From the NCBI GenBank assembly GCA_041675285.1, contig JBAYTZ010000014.1, forward strand, positions 1 to 64,000: a DNA stretch of 64,000 nucleotides, written 5' to 3'. Each line of letters starts with the position of its first letter. The stretch's first letter is position 1. Under the pieces are notes generated by a model. It did no database searches. It saw nothing but the letters and a program-made list of their open reading frames with translations, and had not been told where the DNA came from. Shown in pieces: positions 42,320 through 51,416 of the stretch. This DNA comes from Candidatus Delongbacteria bacterium. Lineage in GTDB: Bacteria; CAIWAD01. The translations under genes and the position numbers were made by a program.

Positions 42320-45202
42320 GTGGGGTATCTGGATCTGGTGGAGCGCATCAAGCGCGAGTTGACGATGGACGAGCTGGTCCCGCACCACACGGGACGGAAG
42401 CCCATCCGCTGCCCGCTCCCCGGCCACGAGGACAAGGACGGGTCCTTCCTGGTCTACCAGGAGACCAACTCCTGGTGGTGTCCCAGCCATCCCCACACAC
42501 GCTGCGGTGGCAGCCCCATCGACTACATCATGCTGGAGCAGCACCTCGACTTCAAGGGTGCCGTTAGGCATGCCGCCGCCCTCAAAGGCTGGGACCTTGC
42601 GCCGCCGTCCGAAGAGGATCGCATCGCAGAAGAGGCCCGCCACAAGCGTGAGGAGACACTCAGCGCCCTGGTGCGCTATGCCCATGGACAGCTCCTCGCC
42701 GACACGGATGTGGCCAAGGAGGCGCGCGAGTATCTGGCAGCCCGAGGCTTCCACGAGAAGCTGCTGGAATACCACCAGGTGGGTCTGCTGAGCTTGGAGA
42801 AGCTCTACCAGGTGCGTGGCACCCACCCCCTCCTGGCGGACTTCAACCAGGCGGATTTCGAAGAGGCCGGTTTGCGAGGGGCGACGGGCAGCCTCCTCTT
42901 CCGGGACACGCGCATCGCCTTCCCCTTGCTGATCCGCCAGCGCGCTGTGGGCATGACCTTTCGCGCCATTCCGGGCTCCAGCGACAAGCGGAAGTTCGTC
43001 CACCTGGCCGGCCAGCCGGCCGGCTTGTGGAACCAGGACGCGCTGTTCAACAAGGACCGAGAGGTGACCGTCGGCGAGGGCGTCCCGGATGCCGCCACGC
43101 TGGCCGGGTGGGAGATCCCAGCGGTGGGCAACCTGGGCCTGGAGGTGGCCAAGAACGCCCACCTCTTTGCCCACCTACGCGTGGTCACTCTCGTCTGGGA
43201 CAACGACAAGGCCGGGCGCAGCCGGGTGGTGAACGCGGGCCGGGCCATCCAGGCCGCCCTGCGCGACGGGGAGGTGCGGATCCTCCACATGCCTGGCGAG
43301 AAGGACATCAACGACTGGGCGCGAGCCGGGGGAACCAAGGAGGAGTTCCTGACCCTTCTGTGTGGGGCCCCGGATCTCTTGACCTACCAGGTGCAGCTGC
43401 TGCCAGACGTGAAGGCCGGCGAGCGCATGACGCGCGATGCACAGGCCGCGCTGCATGAGCTCCTGGCCGACGTCAAGGGGCTAGACGAGAACTTACAGGA
43501 CGTCTACCTGAAGAGGATTGCAGCCCGGGTCGATTCCAAGCCGCTGACCCTGAAAGGCATGATCCGGGCACAGGGAAAGAAGACAGCCGGGTCTGGAGCC
43601 GACGTGGGTGACTCGACAACACCCACGCTGGTGGCCTCTCAGGCCCCTGCCCTGGGGGCCGTATTCAAGGACGAAATCCCCTACCGGGCAGCCCTTGGGT
43701 TCCAGTTCAACGAGGCCCCCACCGCCAACATCGGCGTCTGGCTCAGGCCGAAGGATGACGAGCCTCTCGCCCCTTTCCTCATCGAGTCAGTGATCCAGGA
43801 CGGGAAACCGTCCATCTCCTTGGTCCCCTATGCGGCACGCAGCAGGAAGGCCAAGGGCAAGATCAGCTTCCCCAATGAAGACCTACCCCGCTGGACAAAG
43901 GGCGATGCGCCCTACAGCATGGAGAGCTTGCTGACCGCCCCCGAGGCCAACACGCCGAATGCCGCCCACGTCTTCACGAGGATGCGTAGCCTGATCAAGC
44001 GATTCATCTGGTACCCCGCCGACCACGAATACGACGTCGTGACCATCTGGATCATGATGACCTACTTCTTCCCCGTCTTTGGTCGCGTGGGCTATCTGCA
44101 CTTCAACGGCGGGTCGGGATCAGGCAAGAGCCTCAGCCTTCGCTTCATCGAGGCCCTGGCCTTCAACGCACTCAAGACCGCCAACATCAGCGACGCAGCC
44201 CTCTACCGCATTGTCGACGGATCCCGCTCCACCCTCCTGATGGACGAGGCCGAGCGTCTGAGCTTTCCCAAGGCCGGCACGCTGGAGGCCATCATCCGCT
44301 CCCTCTTTCTGGACTCCTATGCCGAGGGGGCGGTGGTCTATCGGATGAACATGGAGACCGAGCGCCCCGAGCCTTTTGATGCTTTCGGCCCCAAATGCAT
44401 GGGCAGCATCAACAAGATCGACCCTGTGTTGAACAACCGTTGCATCACCATCCACTGCCTGCGAAAGGAAAAGGGCGTCCACCTCGCCCACCATGCCCAG
44501 ATGGCTGAGGAGTTTTCACGTCTAGCTTCGCAGCTCCGGGACATGATGCACTGCATGGTGCTGACCCGGTTCCACGATGTCAGGCGAATCTTCACGGTTG
44601 ACTTGATGGGGGCCTACACCGAGATCGAGAACCGCGAGTACGAGATCTGGATTTCCCTGATCGCCATGGCCCGCCTGGTGGACCAGGACGCGGAGTGGGA
44701 TGAGACGCAGTCCCTGACGGACATCATCCTGAAAGCCCAGCACAGCAAAGAAGTCGAGCGGGAGGAGGAGGCCCGCAGAGAAAGCGTCGACATCCTCATC
44801 CTGCAGACGCTGCTGAACATCATCACCGGCGATGACCAGGACACGTACGAGGTGCGCGGCGACGCCTGGAAGTACGTAAGCCACAAGCTCGCCGAGGGCA
44901 TTCATTCCGAGCTCAACCAGGATGGCACGTGGCCCTTTGAGAAGCCGCTCACAAGCAACCGCCTGACCAACCTGCTGAAAACCCAGCACGTCATCGAGGA
45001 GGCCGATGTCAGCCGGCCCTTCATAGGCGGCAAGCGCGTGCGAGCCCTCAAGATCCGCCACGATAACCTTCGCAAGGCGCTGCAGCGCATGCACGGCCTG
45101 AGCGCTGAAGACGAGGCTGCGCTTCCTACCGCCACCGAAGACCAAGCAACCCCGCCCCACCCCATGCCAACCCAAACCAAGCAGGACGACCTGCCCTTTT
45201 GA
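42320..45202 (+). CDS. Primase with CHC2 zinc finger and TOPRIM, fused to an ATPase domain
   Basis: The product is 960 residues. The N-terminus has a zinc ribbon (RCPLPGHEDKD, WWCPSHPHTRCGG; ligands Cys31, His36, Cys54, Cys62). A TOPRIM-like region follows (VTVGEGVPDAATLAGW, TLVWDNDKAG), then a linker. The C-terminal half, from about residue 590, carries a P-loop (HFNGGSGSGKSLSLRF) and an acidic Walker B (TLLMDEAERLSF), resembling AAA-type or SF3-like phage replication ATPases. It would synthesise primers and load or move on DNA for element replication. The GTG start follows AGGGAGA. The ATPase family is uncertain. Confidence 0.8.
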   Translation: MGYLDLVERIKRELTMDELVPHHTGRKPIRCPLPGHEDKDGSFLVYQETNSWWCPSHPHTRCGGSPIDYIMLEQHLDFKGAVRHAAALKGWDLAPPSEEDRIAEEARHKREETLSALVRYAHGQLLADTDVAKEAREYLAARGFHEKLLEYHQVGLLSLEKLYQVRGTHPLLADFNQADFEEAGLRGATGSLLFRDTRIAFPLLIRQRAVGMTFRAIPGSSDKRKFVHLAGQPAGLWNQDALFNKDREVTVGEGVPDAATLAGWEIPAVGNLGLEVAKNAHLFAHLRVVTLVWDNDKAGRSRVVNAGRAIQAALRDGEVRILHMPGEKDINDWARAGGTKEEFLTLLCGAPDLLTYQVQLLPDVKAGERMTRDAQAALHELLADVKGLDENLQDVYLKRIAARVDSKPLTLKGMIRAQGKKTAGSGADVGDSTTPTLVASQAPALGAVFKDEIPYRAALGFQFNEAPTANIGVWLRPKDDEPLAPFLIESVIQDGKPSISLVPYAARSRKAKGKISFPNEDLPRWTKGDAPYSMESLLTAPEANTPNAAHVFTRMRSLIKRFIWYPADHEYDVVTIWIMMTYFFPVFGRVGYLHFNGGSGSGKSLSLRFIEALAFNALKTANISDAALYRIVDGSRSTLLMDEAERLSFPKAGTLEAIIRSLFLDSYAEGAVVYRMNMETERPEPFDAFGPKCMGSINKIDPVLNNRCITIHCLRKEKGVHLAHHAQMAEEFSRLASQLRDMMHCMVLTRFHDVRRIFTVDLMGAYTEIENREYEIWISLIAMARLVDQDAEWDETQSLTDIILKAQHSKEVEREEEARRESVDILILQTLLNIITGDDQDTYEVRGDAWKYVSHKLAEGIHSELNQDGTWPFEKPLTSNRLTNLLKTQHVIEEADVSRPFIGGKRVRALKIRHDNLRKALQRMHGLSAEDEAALPTATEDQATPPHPMPTQTKQDDLPF

Positions 45203-45213
45203 GAGGATCCATC

Positions 45214-46578
45214 ATGGCTGAGAAGAAACCCCACCAGCTCGCCGACAGCTACCGGCTCATCGGGCTGTCAGCCGAGAACTTCCTGCGGCTGAAGGCTGTG
45301 CGCATCGCCTTCGACCCGAAGGCCAACGCGGCCGAGCTCTCCGGCGAGAACGGCCAGGGCAAGTCCAGTGTCATCAAAGCCATCTGGACGGCGCTGGGTG
45401 GCGCCAAGGTGCTGGAGGACGAGCGCGTGCCGGTCCATGAGGATGCGGACAAGGCCAGCATCACCCTGGACCTGGCGCCGGCCGATGATGCCCGTGCCGG
45501 CAGCCCGCGGCGGATCCGCATTACGCGGACTATCAGCGCCGACGGTGGCTGGGGCCTCAAGATCTGGACCCCGGACAAGGGCAGCTTTCCCAGCCCCCAA
45601 GCCATCCTGGACACCTTCTTCCACACCCTGTGCTTCGACCCCAGCGAGTTCGTGCGCATGGACCAGAAGAAGCGCAACAAGGTCATGATCGACCTGGCCG
45701 GCGTGGGCGACCGCATCACCCCGCTGAAGGTGAAGCGGCAGGGCATCTACGACGAGCGCACGGGGATCAACCGCGACCTGAAGAACGCCCAGGCGCGCCT
45801 GGACGAGATGGAGCCACCGGATCTGGACGTCCCCGCCGAGGTCAGCCTGACCGAGCTGAATCGCCAGATCGATGAAGCCCGTCGGAAGGAGGAAGCCAAT
45901 GAGCATGTGCGACGCGAGCTGCAGGGCCTCTACGACGCGCACGCCGAGGCCAAGCAGCTGGTGGCCGACCTGGAGGCCCGGCTTACCACAGCGCGCGACC
46001 GGGTGGAGGAGTTGGTGGCGCTGGGCCAGGAGAAGAAGAAGTCCGTGCTGGCGCTGGTGGACCCAGGCCTGCAGGCCCTGCGCGACAAACTGCAGACGGC
46101 CGAGACCGACAACGAGCAGGCCCGCACCGCACGCAAGTACGCCGAGGAGACGACCGAAGTCGAGCGCCTGCAGGGCAGGAGCGAAGAGCTCACGAGCCGG
46201 ATCGACGCCGTGAATGACGAGATCGCCCAGGTGCTGCTTTCGGCCACGTTCCCCATCCCCGACCTGGCCATCACCGAAGAGGGCGACGTGGTGTACCGCG
46301 GGAAGCTATTTGAGCAGGCGTCCGACGCCGAGCGCCTGGAGGTGTCCCTGGCCATGGGCGCGGCCATGAACCCGCGTCTGCGCTTCCTGGCCCTGCGCGA
46401 GGCATCTATGATGACCGAACGGACGCGGGACCGCGTGAAGGCCTGGGCGGCCGAGCACGACGTCCTGGTCCTCTTTGAGCTGGCCACCAGCCAGCACATC
46501 GGGATCCACATCGAGGATGGCGAGGTGGCGGGCCAGGCTGCAGAAGGCGAGCAGCAGGAGGAAAGCCATGCGGCCTGA
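45214..46578 (+). CDS. RecF/SbcC-like AAA ATPase
   Basis: The product is 454 residues. The N-terminus LIGLSAENFLRLKAVRIAFDP and P-loop LSGENGQGKSSVIKAIWTAL near residues 41-60 are typical of RecF/SMC-like ATPases. The middle (about 190-360) is long coiled-coil (DEARRKEEANEHVRRELQ, LEARLTTARDRVEELV). The C-terminal lobe has a degenerate signature (ASDAERLEVSLAMGAA) and RFLALREASMM in place of a clear Walker B. Phage relatives act with a nuclease subunit; none overlaps here, though nuclease genes lie downstream. Confidence 0.75.
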   Translation: MAEKKPHQLADSYRLIGLSAENFLRLKAVRIAFDPKANAAELSGENGQGKSSVIKAIWTALGGAKVLEDERVPVHEDADKASITLDLAPADDARAGSPRRIRITRTISADGGWGLKIWTPDKGSFPSPQAILDTFFHTLCFDPSEFVRMDQKKRNKVMIDLAGVGDRITPLKVKRQGIYDERTGINRDLKNAQARLDEMEPPDLDVPAEVSLTELNRQIDEARRKEEANEHVRRELQGLYDAHAEAKQLVADLEARLTTARDRVEELVALGQEKKKSVLALVDPGLQALRDKLQTAETDNEQARTARKYAEETTEVERLQGRSEELTSRIDAVNDEIAQVLLSATFPIPDLAITEEGDVVYRGKLFEQASDAERLEVSLAMGAAMNPRLRFLALREASMMTERTRDRVKAWAAEHDVLVLFELATSQHIGIHIEDGEVAGQAAEGEQQEESHAA

Positions 46579-47194
46579 TGGCCTTCGAAGCCAGCCGGTC
46601 ACCGGCGGCACCCTCTACCACGAAACCCCTGCGGCCTGGGAGATCCTGGCCATCCTGGGCCGGAAGCTGCTGCCCATGGAAAAGCTGCTGGAGCTGCTGG
46701 CAGGCTTCCATTCGAGCGATCTGCACGCGGCCTATTGGCTGACACGCCGACGCGCCGAACTGGTGCGCCGGGACCTTTTAGTGGACGGTGAGGACGCCGG
46801 TCGGGGCGCCCGCATCCGGGCCCGAAACATCCTGGCCAGGGCGAGCCGCCAGAGCATGTTGGTCGAGCAGACCATGCTGCTTGAAGAGGATCTGCGCGCC
46901 GTGCGAGAGGAGATTCGGGGCAGCCCGCCGGCAAATATCGGGACCCACCTTCGGTCCAGCCTCCAGGTCTTGGTCCTGGCAGGATCCGCGCAGCCGCTGT
47001 CCGTGCGGCTGCGCCGGCTCTTAGCCATGCACCCGGATCGGCTTGAGGCCGCACGCCTTCGCATGCTGACCCTGCCGGACAATGCATGGCTTCGAAAGGG
47101 CTGGCCCAGCAGGCTGGAGCGCCCCCACATGCGCAGGGTGCTGGAGCTGGCCTCGCAACTCCAGCGTGAGCTGTTTGCCAACCGGGAGACGTGA
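46568..47194 (+). CDS. Hypothetical helical protein
   Basis: The product is 208 residues, basic, almost all helical (WEILAILGRKLLPMEKLLELL, LRRLLAMHPDRLEAARLRML). No known domain is recognised. It begins inside the last codons of the ATPase gene (11-base overlap) with a strong GGAGGAAA site, so the two are coupled. It may serve as partner of the ATPase, by position only. Confidence 0.6.
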   Translation: MRPDGLRSQPVTGGTLYHETPAAWEILAILGRKLLPMEKLLELLAGFHSSDLHAAYWLTRRRAELVRRDLLVDGEDAGRGARIRARNILARASRQSMLVEQTMLLEEDLRAVREEIRGSPPANIGTHLRSSLQVLVLAGSAQPLSVRLRRLLAMHPDRLEAARLRMLTLPDNAWLRKGWPSRLERPHMRRVLELASQLQRELFANRET

Positions 47195-47611
47195 GTGGCG
47201 TCGGCCAAGAAGAAACGTGGACCCGGAACACCCCCCCGGGAAGAGCGGAACCTGGACCCCCACTGGACGAACTGGGAGGTACTGGCCGCCTTTGGCGAGG
47301 ATGAGCGTGGTGACACCTACCTCGACGCCGTCAAGCGTTTCTGCTGTCTGCCCAGCGAGGAGGACGTCTGGCTGGACGAATTGGTGCGTGCTGCCCATCG
47401 AGCCCACGACCGTGCCGGCTCCTGCCAGACGGGCCGCATGGCGGCGTGGCGCGTTTTCCGCCGGGCCGGCATGATCCTGCTGCATGACTTCATGGAAGAC
47501 CTGCAGGTTGAGACCGGGAGGCTTAAGCCCCGGGCCGCGTTTTACTGGCCAGCCAAAGCCATGACCGTGGTTATCACCACGAACTGGCGGGTGGACACCG
47601 ATGTGAAGTAG
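47195..47611 (+). CDS. Hypothetical protein
   Basis: The product is 138 residues with a basic, Lys/Arg-rich N-terminus (ASAKKKRGPGTPPREERN) and a helical middle (YLDAVKRFCCLPSEEDVWLDELVRAAHRAH). I recognise no family. It starts with GTG immediately after the preceding stop codon and is the last gene before the second copy of the 56-bp repeat. Confidence 0.5.
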   Translation: MASAKKKRGPGTPPREERNLDPHWTNWEVLAAFGEDERGDTYLDAVKRFCCLPSEEDVWLDELVRAAHRAHDRAGSCQTGRMAAWRVFRRAGMILLHDFMEDLQVETGRLKPRAAFYWPAKAMTVVITTNWRVDTDVK

Positions 47612-47637
47612 CCCCCAGGTTCCTGCCTTTTTCTTCC

Positions 47638-47693
47638 ACCCCTGTCCCCTTTGGCCTGATTTCCCGCCCCCTTCTAAGGAAACGACCAAGGAG
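47638..47693 (+). repeat. 56-bp direct repeat, copy 2 (leader of the second gene block)
   Basis: Same sequence as 37014-37069 except for one base (a T replaced by C). It lies in the 91-base gap after the gene ending at 47611 and again ends with AAGGAG, nine bases ahead of the next ATG. Confidence 0.85.
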
Positions 47694-47702
47694 GCGGCAG
47701 CC

Positions 47703-47837
47703 ATGCCCAATCATTCCAAACGCCACCCGCGCTTCTACCTCGCCCACCTCCTCCGGGCCACCACCCTGGGCATCGTAGAACTCAGCAACCAGGCCGCATT
47801 CCAGAAGGCCCCTTGCGTCGAGGACGCAATCGCATGA
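47703..47837 (+). CDS. Small ORF behind the 56-bp repeat (44 residues)
   Basis: ATG at 47703 follows the AAGGAG of the 56-bp repeat. The product (MPNHSKRHPRFYLAHLLRA…) is short and basic with a hydrophobic patch. Its stop codon overlaps the start of the HTH gene by four bases (ATGA), so it may be a leader peptide that couples translation. No family is recognised. Confidence 0.45.
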   Translation: MPNHSKRHPRFYLAHLLRATTLGIVELSNQAAFQKAPCVEDAIA

Positions 47838-48106
47838 GCCGCGCATTGACGCCCGTACAGCCGCAATCGGTGGACGAGATAGTGGTTGAAATCCACAGAC
47901 AGCTCGGCTACTCGGTCAGGCCACCCGCGCTCTTGACAGCCAGCGAAGTGGGCAGCGTCCTGCGCATCAAGGAGGCGACCCTACGCAACTGGCGATCTGC
48001 CCAGCGACCAGGTCTGCCGTTCACACGCATTGGGAACTCGCCCATGTATCGCCCCCGCGACGTCGCTGCCTTCATCCTGTCCTGCACCGAAGGAGCCTCC
48101 CAATGA
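47834..48106 (+). CDS. HTH_17/AlpA-like DNA-binding protein
   Basis: The product is 90 residues. The block LTASEVGSVLRIKEATLRNWRSAQRPGLPFTRIG then YRPRDVAAFI is the winged helix of excisionase/AlpA-type proteins. Such proteins act as excision factors or as small regulators in mobile elements. It is overlapped at both ends by neighbours (ATGA). Confidence 0.75.
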   Translation: MSRALTPVQPQSVDEIVVEIHRQLGYSVRPPALLTASEVGSVLRIKEATLRNWRSAQRPGLPFTRIGNSPMYRPRDVAAFILSCTEGASQ

Positions 48107-48567
48107 ACACCGCCCTGTTTGCCGTGACTGCTGCTTGCGCCGCAGTTGCCTGGTACGGGCACCGCACCCGCATCGCCCGTGCCCTGTGCGAGGACCGCAC
48201 ACTATGGCGCGCCAACCTGACCCGCGGGCTGGCGGAGGCATCTCAGGCCATCGCCCAGACATCGGAGGCCGCGGCCGCCGCTCTCAAGCTGGTGGCCGAG
48301 GCAATTCAAGGCACCGGGGAGATGGGCGTCCTGGAGTCCAGCGTCCTGGCCGAGCGCGTGGCCGAAGGGGCCAGCCTGGACACGCGGGCGGCCCAGGCCC
48401 CCAGTGTCGCGCGGGCCTTGGTGATGCTGCAGGAGATCGCCGCAGCGCGCGAGCTCATCCGCATGATGGAGCCCACCGGCGCCCGGGACACCACCCTGCA
48501 GGACGACGCCATCCAGCACCTGGACGCCGCCACGGCGGCCTTCCTGTGCACGCCCAGGACCAACTGA
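48103..48567 (+). CDS. Hypothetical protein with N-terminal membrane anchor
   Basis: The product is 154 residues. The N-terminus (NTALFAVTAACAAVAWYG) is a signal anchor; the rest is an Ala-rich helical region (AEASQAIAQTSEAAAAALKLVAEAIQG). No family is recognised. Size, anchor and place in the small-gene block are compatible with a phage accessory protein, but nothing more can be said. Confidence 0.55.
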   Translation: MNTALFAVTAACAAVAWYGHRTRIARALCEDRTLWRANLTRGLAEASQAIAQTSEAAAAALKLVAEAIQGTGEMGVLESSVLAERVAEGASLDTRAAQAPSVARALVMLQEIAAARELIRMMEPTGARDTTLQDDAIQHLDAATAAFLCTPRTN

Positions 48568-48595
48568 CCACATCCCAATTCCAATCGGAGGATCC

Positions 48596-49216
48596 ATGCG
48601 CCGAGGCAAGAATGACATCGAGGGCCAGGTGGTTCCACTGAATCAGGTGACCACCCCTACCACGGGCAAGGACCGCAAGGGCGGTCCCACCGACATCGAT
48701 TGCAGGGCCTATGACCGGCTGATCCACGAGGTGCAGCATCTGGAGGAGCTCACAGGCTGCGCCGGCTGGGGCCGCTTCTTCGGTGGGCTCTTGCGCGAGG
48801 CCGACGAGGCTCGCACCCAGCTGGAGTTCGCCGAGAAGCCCCGCGACGTAATCAAGCTGCAGGCCACCATCGCCCTGGTGAAAAGCCAGCTCAAGAAGCT
48901 GCACCAGCCGGTGGAGGACTTAAGCGCCATGCGCACCAAGTGGCCACTGTTCACGGGCGAGATGCCCTGGCGCGCGGACTTCGATGAGCCCACCGGTCGC
49001 GTGACGCTGAACTGGGCTGGGCAGGGCCCCGCGCCAGAGAGTTATCACCCCATCACAGATCCCGAGGACGGTGAGGACGCGCCCGCAGGGGACCAGCCCG
49101 CGGAGCCGGCCGCCCTACCCAGTCGGCCCTGCCTCGACGAGGACGACCCGGACGAGGAAGAGGACCTGGACACCACCGGCCCCGGTCCCGAGCCAGACGA
49201 CCCCTTCGGGAACTGA
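48596..49216 (+). CDS. Hypothetical protein with acidic tail
   Basis: The product is 206 residues. The first 130 residues are mixed helical (YDRLIHEVQHLEELTGCAGW, IKLQATIALVKSQLKKLH). The tail is Pro/Asp/Glu-rich (DEDDPDEEEDLD) and ends DDPFGN, an acidic tip resembling SSB tails or DNA-mimic ends. No known domain is recognised. It has GGAGG upstream. Confidence 0.55.
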   Translation: MRRGKNDIEGQVVPLNQVTTPTTGKDRKGGPTDIDCRAYDRLIHEVQHLEELTGCAGWGRFFGGLLREADEARTQLEFAEKPRDVIKLQATIALVKSQLKKLHQPVEDLSAMRTKWPLFTGEMPWRADFDEPTGRVTLNWAGQGPAPESYHPITDPEDGEDAPAGDQPAEPAALPSRPCLDEDDPDEEEDLDTTGPGPEPDDPFGN

Positions 49217-49219
49217 CCC

Positions 49220-49567
49220 ATGACCACCCAGGACATCGTCACCCAGCTGCGCACCCTCCATGGCTACACCGACCTCGACGCCAAGCGCGCCGTGCGTGAC
49301 ACGCTGGACGTGCTGCGCCACATGCTGGACGAGCTGGACGCGGGCGAGGGCTTGACGCTTCCCGGGATTGGCCGCTGGCTGTGCCGGGTGAAGGCCAGGC
49401 CCCATGGCGCGCATGGACTGGAGATCGTCTGGAACAACAGCCGGCAGATCAGCGAGGGGATGGCAGCGCGCACCCTGCCCGCGGATGACCCCAGGGTGGT
49501 CAAGGCGCTGAAGAAGAAGAATGGGCCCTGGCGCCCGTGGGGCCAGGACTGGAGCCCGGGAGAATGA
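49220..49567 (+). CDS. HU/IHF-like DNA-binding protein (predicted)
   Basis: The product is 115 residues. The pattern DLDAKRAVRDTLDVLRHMLDELDAGEGLTLPGIGRWLCRVKARP follows the HU helical pair and beta-strand start (…G..v.lpgiG.f..). The DNA-bending arm is short and the C-terminal tail is basic (ALKKKNGPWRPWG). It would bend or compact element DNA. It overlaps the next gene by four bases. Confidence 0.6.
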   Translation: MTTQDIVTQLRTLHGYTDLDAKRAVRDTLDVLRHMLDELDAGEGLTLPGIGRWLCRVKARPHGAHGLEIVWNNSRQISEGMAARTLPADDPRVVKALKKKNGPWRPWGQDWSPGE

Positions 49568-49998
49568 GCATGCACCGGCACCCAGCGCCCCTCAGCCCCA
49601 CCGCCGCCGAGCACCTGGCCCTGATCGCCGACGCCCTGCACGTCCCACGCGACACGCCTGGGCATGAATTGGTCCAGCTGGTTTCCGTGCGCTGCAGGCC
49701 CATGGACAGGCAGCACCTGGACCGGCTGGTCACGGGAAGCCTCAAGAGCGCCATTCACGCCCATGGCCCAATCACCCACGAAGGCATCTGCAGCACGGCC
49801 AGACGCATGTCCGGCCAGATCCACGCAGTCCTTTGCGCCCAACACATGGGCCTGGACGACCCCGGGCAGGAGCTGCCAAGCGGGCCCGCAGCCATGCCGA
49901 ACCCCCCAGAGGATGCGCCGCCCTACAGCCCGACTTGGTTGTCGGCAACGGCCAGCTCCATCAACACGCCACCCCACAACGAGAGGACCACACCATGA
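49564..49998 (+). CDS. Hypothetical protein
   Basis: The product is 144 residues, unrecognised, with several His/Cys residues (CSTARRMSGQIHAVLCAQHMG) and a Pro-rich tail. It sits between the HU-like gene and the C10 protease gene, overlapping each by four bases, so it belongs to the same transcript. Confidence 0.5.
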   Translation: MSMHRHPAPLSPTAAEHLALIADALHVPRDTPGHELVQLVSVRCRPMDRQHLDRLVTGSLKSAIHAHGPITHEGICSTARRMSGQIHAVLCAQHMGLDDPGQELPSGPAAMPNPPEDAPPYSPTWLSATASSINTPPHNERTTP

Positions 49999-51416
49999 GT
50001 GTTGAGCCCGTTTCCCAGGAGATGGCCACCCAGGCCGCCGGCGCCTGGCTGGCGCGCTTGCCCGAATCTCAAGCCGCCGGTCGGGCAGGCGTCACCGTCT
50101 TGGAGACGATGGATCTGGACGACGACCACCCAGGCTTCCACGTCGTTTCCAGCGGCATCACCACCGTCCTTGTCGCTGGCGACCTGCAGGCCCAACCGAT
50201 CCTGGGCTGGGCGGATCATGGCGACCTGCAGGGCCTGGGCGAAGACATCCCGGAAGGCCTGCGCGAGCTTCTCGCCGCCTGGGGCCAGCAGATCCTCATC
50301 ACCCGGCAGGCACCGCCGGAGCGCGCTGGCGGAGACAACCCCAACCGCGCCAAATGGGAGCACCTCCTGGACACAAGTGGGCGCGCCCAGGAGGAAGAGC
50401 AAGTCAAGGTGATCCCGCCGCTCCTGACCGCGCGCTGGGGCCAGGGCGCAGGCTGGAACGCCCACTGTCCCATCGATGCGGCCGGCCCCGCGGGGCGCGC
50501 CTATGCGGGCTGCGTGGCCACGGCCATGGGCCAGGTGCTGCATCACCATCACCACCCTTGGCGGGGACGAAACATCCAGTCCTACGAGCACGACAAGTAC
50601 GGCGAAATCAGCTTGGATTTTCTTGAGGAGACGCCGGCCTGGAAGGCGCTGGCCGACCAGGGTGCCACAGACGCTGCAGCGCGCCTGCTCTTCATGGCCG
50701 GCGTTGCCGCGCGCATGAACTACGGCTACCGGAGTTCCACGGCCAGCTCCAGCAACATCCCCGTCGCCTTGCGCGGCTTCCTGCGCTTCGCCGACACCAC
50801 CCGTCTGGTGTGGCGGGCGAGCACGCCGCCGGAGATTTGGGAGGAGCTGATTCGGGAAGAGCTTGATGCCGGTCGCCCCATCATCCACCGCGGCCAAGGG
50901 GCCCAGGGTGGGCACGCCTTCAACCTGGACGGCTGGCGGTCGGACGGGTTCAAGCACGTGAACTTCGGCTGGAACGGGTCCTACAACGGCTGGTACACCT
51001 TGGATGACATCACCCCGGGCAACTGGAGCTTCACCAGCACGCAGGGCATGGTGGTGGGCATCCAGCCGCGCGAGGAGGAGCTGCTTGCCCCACCCGATGG
51101 TGAGCATGGCGTGCCGTCCGGCGGCATCACGCTGCGCTGGCGCCCGCAGCCAGGCATGGCGCGCGTGGAGTTGGATGTCTCCACCAACGCCCAGTTCACA
51201 CCTGTCATCCGCCGGGCCGTACTCCCGGGCGGCATCACCAAACACTTTCTGACCGGCCTTGCGCCAAGCGCGCGCCACTTCTGGCGTCTCACCTGGGTAG
51301 ACAAGGTGGGCAACCGCCGCACCACGCAGGCGTGCAGTTTCGTCACCGGATCCCAGCCTACCACCGGCAGACCCGGTCAGCACTCCACAACCATCAAGCC
51401 GGAGATCCTGCCATGA
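49995..51416 (+). CDS. C10 (streptopain-type) cysteine protease without signal peptide
   Basis: The product is 473 residues. Residues 1-130 resemble a C10 propeptide (PGFHVVSSGITTVLVAGDL, PILGWADHG). The catalytic domain starts near 140 (LLTARWGQGAGWNAHCP); Cys173 lies in AGCVATAMGQVLHHHHHP and His307 in GAQGGHAFNLDGW, followed by HVNFGWNGSYNGWY. A C-terminal beta-sandwich of about 90 residues (residues about 365-455, LRWRPQPGMARVELDVS) looks Fn3-like. There is no signal peptide, unlike family members that are secreted. It lies amid DNA-metabolism genes of a mobile element, next to a secreted protein gene. Substrate and role are unknown. Confidence 0.87.
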   Translation: MSVEPVSQEMATQAAGAWLARLPESQAAGRAGVTVLETMDLDDDHPGFHVVSSGITTVLVAGDLQAQPILGWADHGDLQGLGEDIPEGLRELLAAWGQQILITRQAPPERAGGDNPNRAKWEHLLDTSGRAQEEEQVKVIPPLLTARWGQGAGWNAHCPIDAAGPAGRAYAGCVATAMGQVLHHHHHPWRGRNIQSYEHDKYGEISLDFLEETPAWKALADQGATDAAARLLFMAGVAARMNYGYRSSTASSSNIPVALRGFLRFADTTRLVWRASTPPEIWEELIREELDAGRPIIHRGQGAQGGHAFNLDGWRSDGFKHVNFGWNGSYNGWYTLDDITPGNWSFTSTQGMVVGIQPREEELLAPPDGEHGVPSGGITLRWRPQPGMARVELDVSTNAQFTPVIRRAVLPGGITKHFLTGLAPSARHFWRLTWVDKVGNRRTTQACSFVTGSQPTTGRPGQHSTTIKPEILP

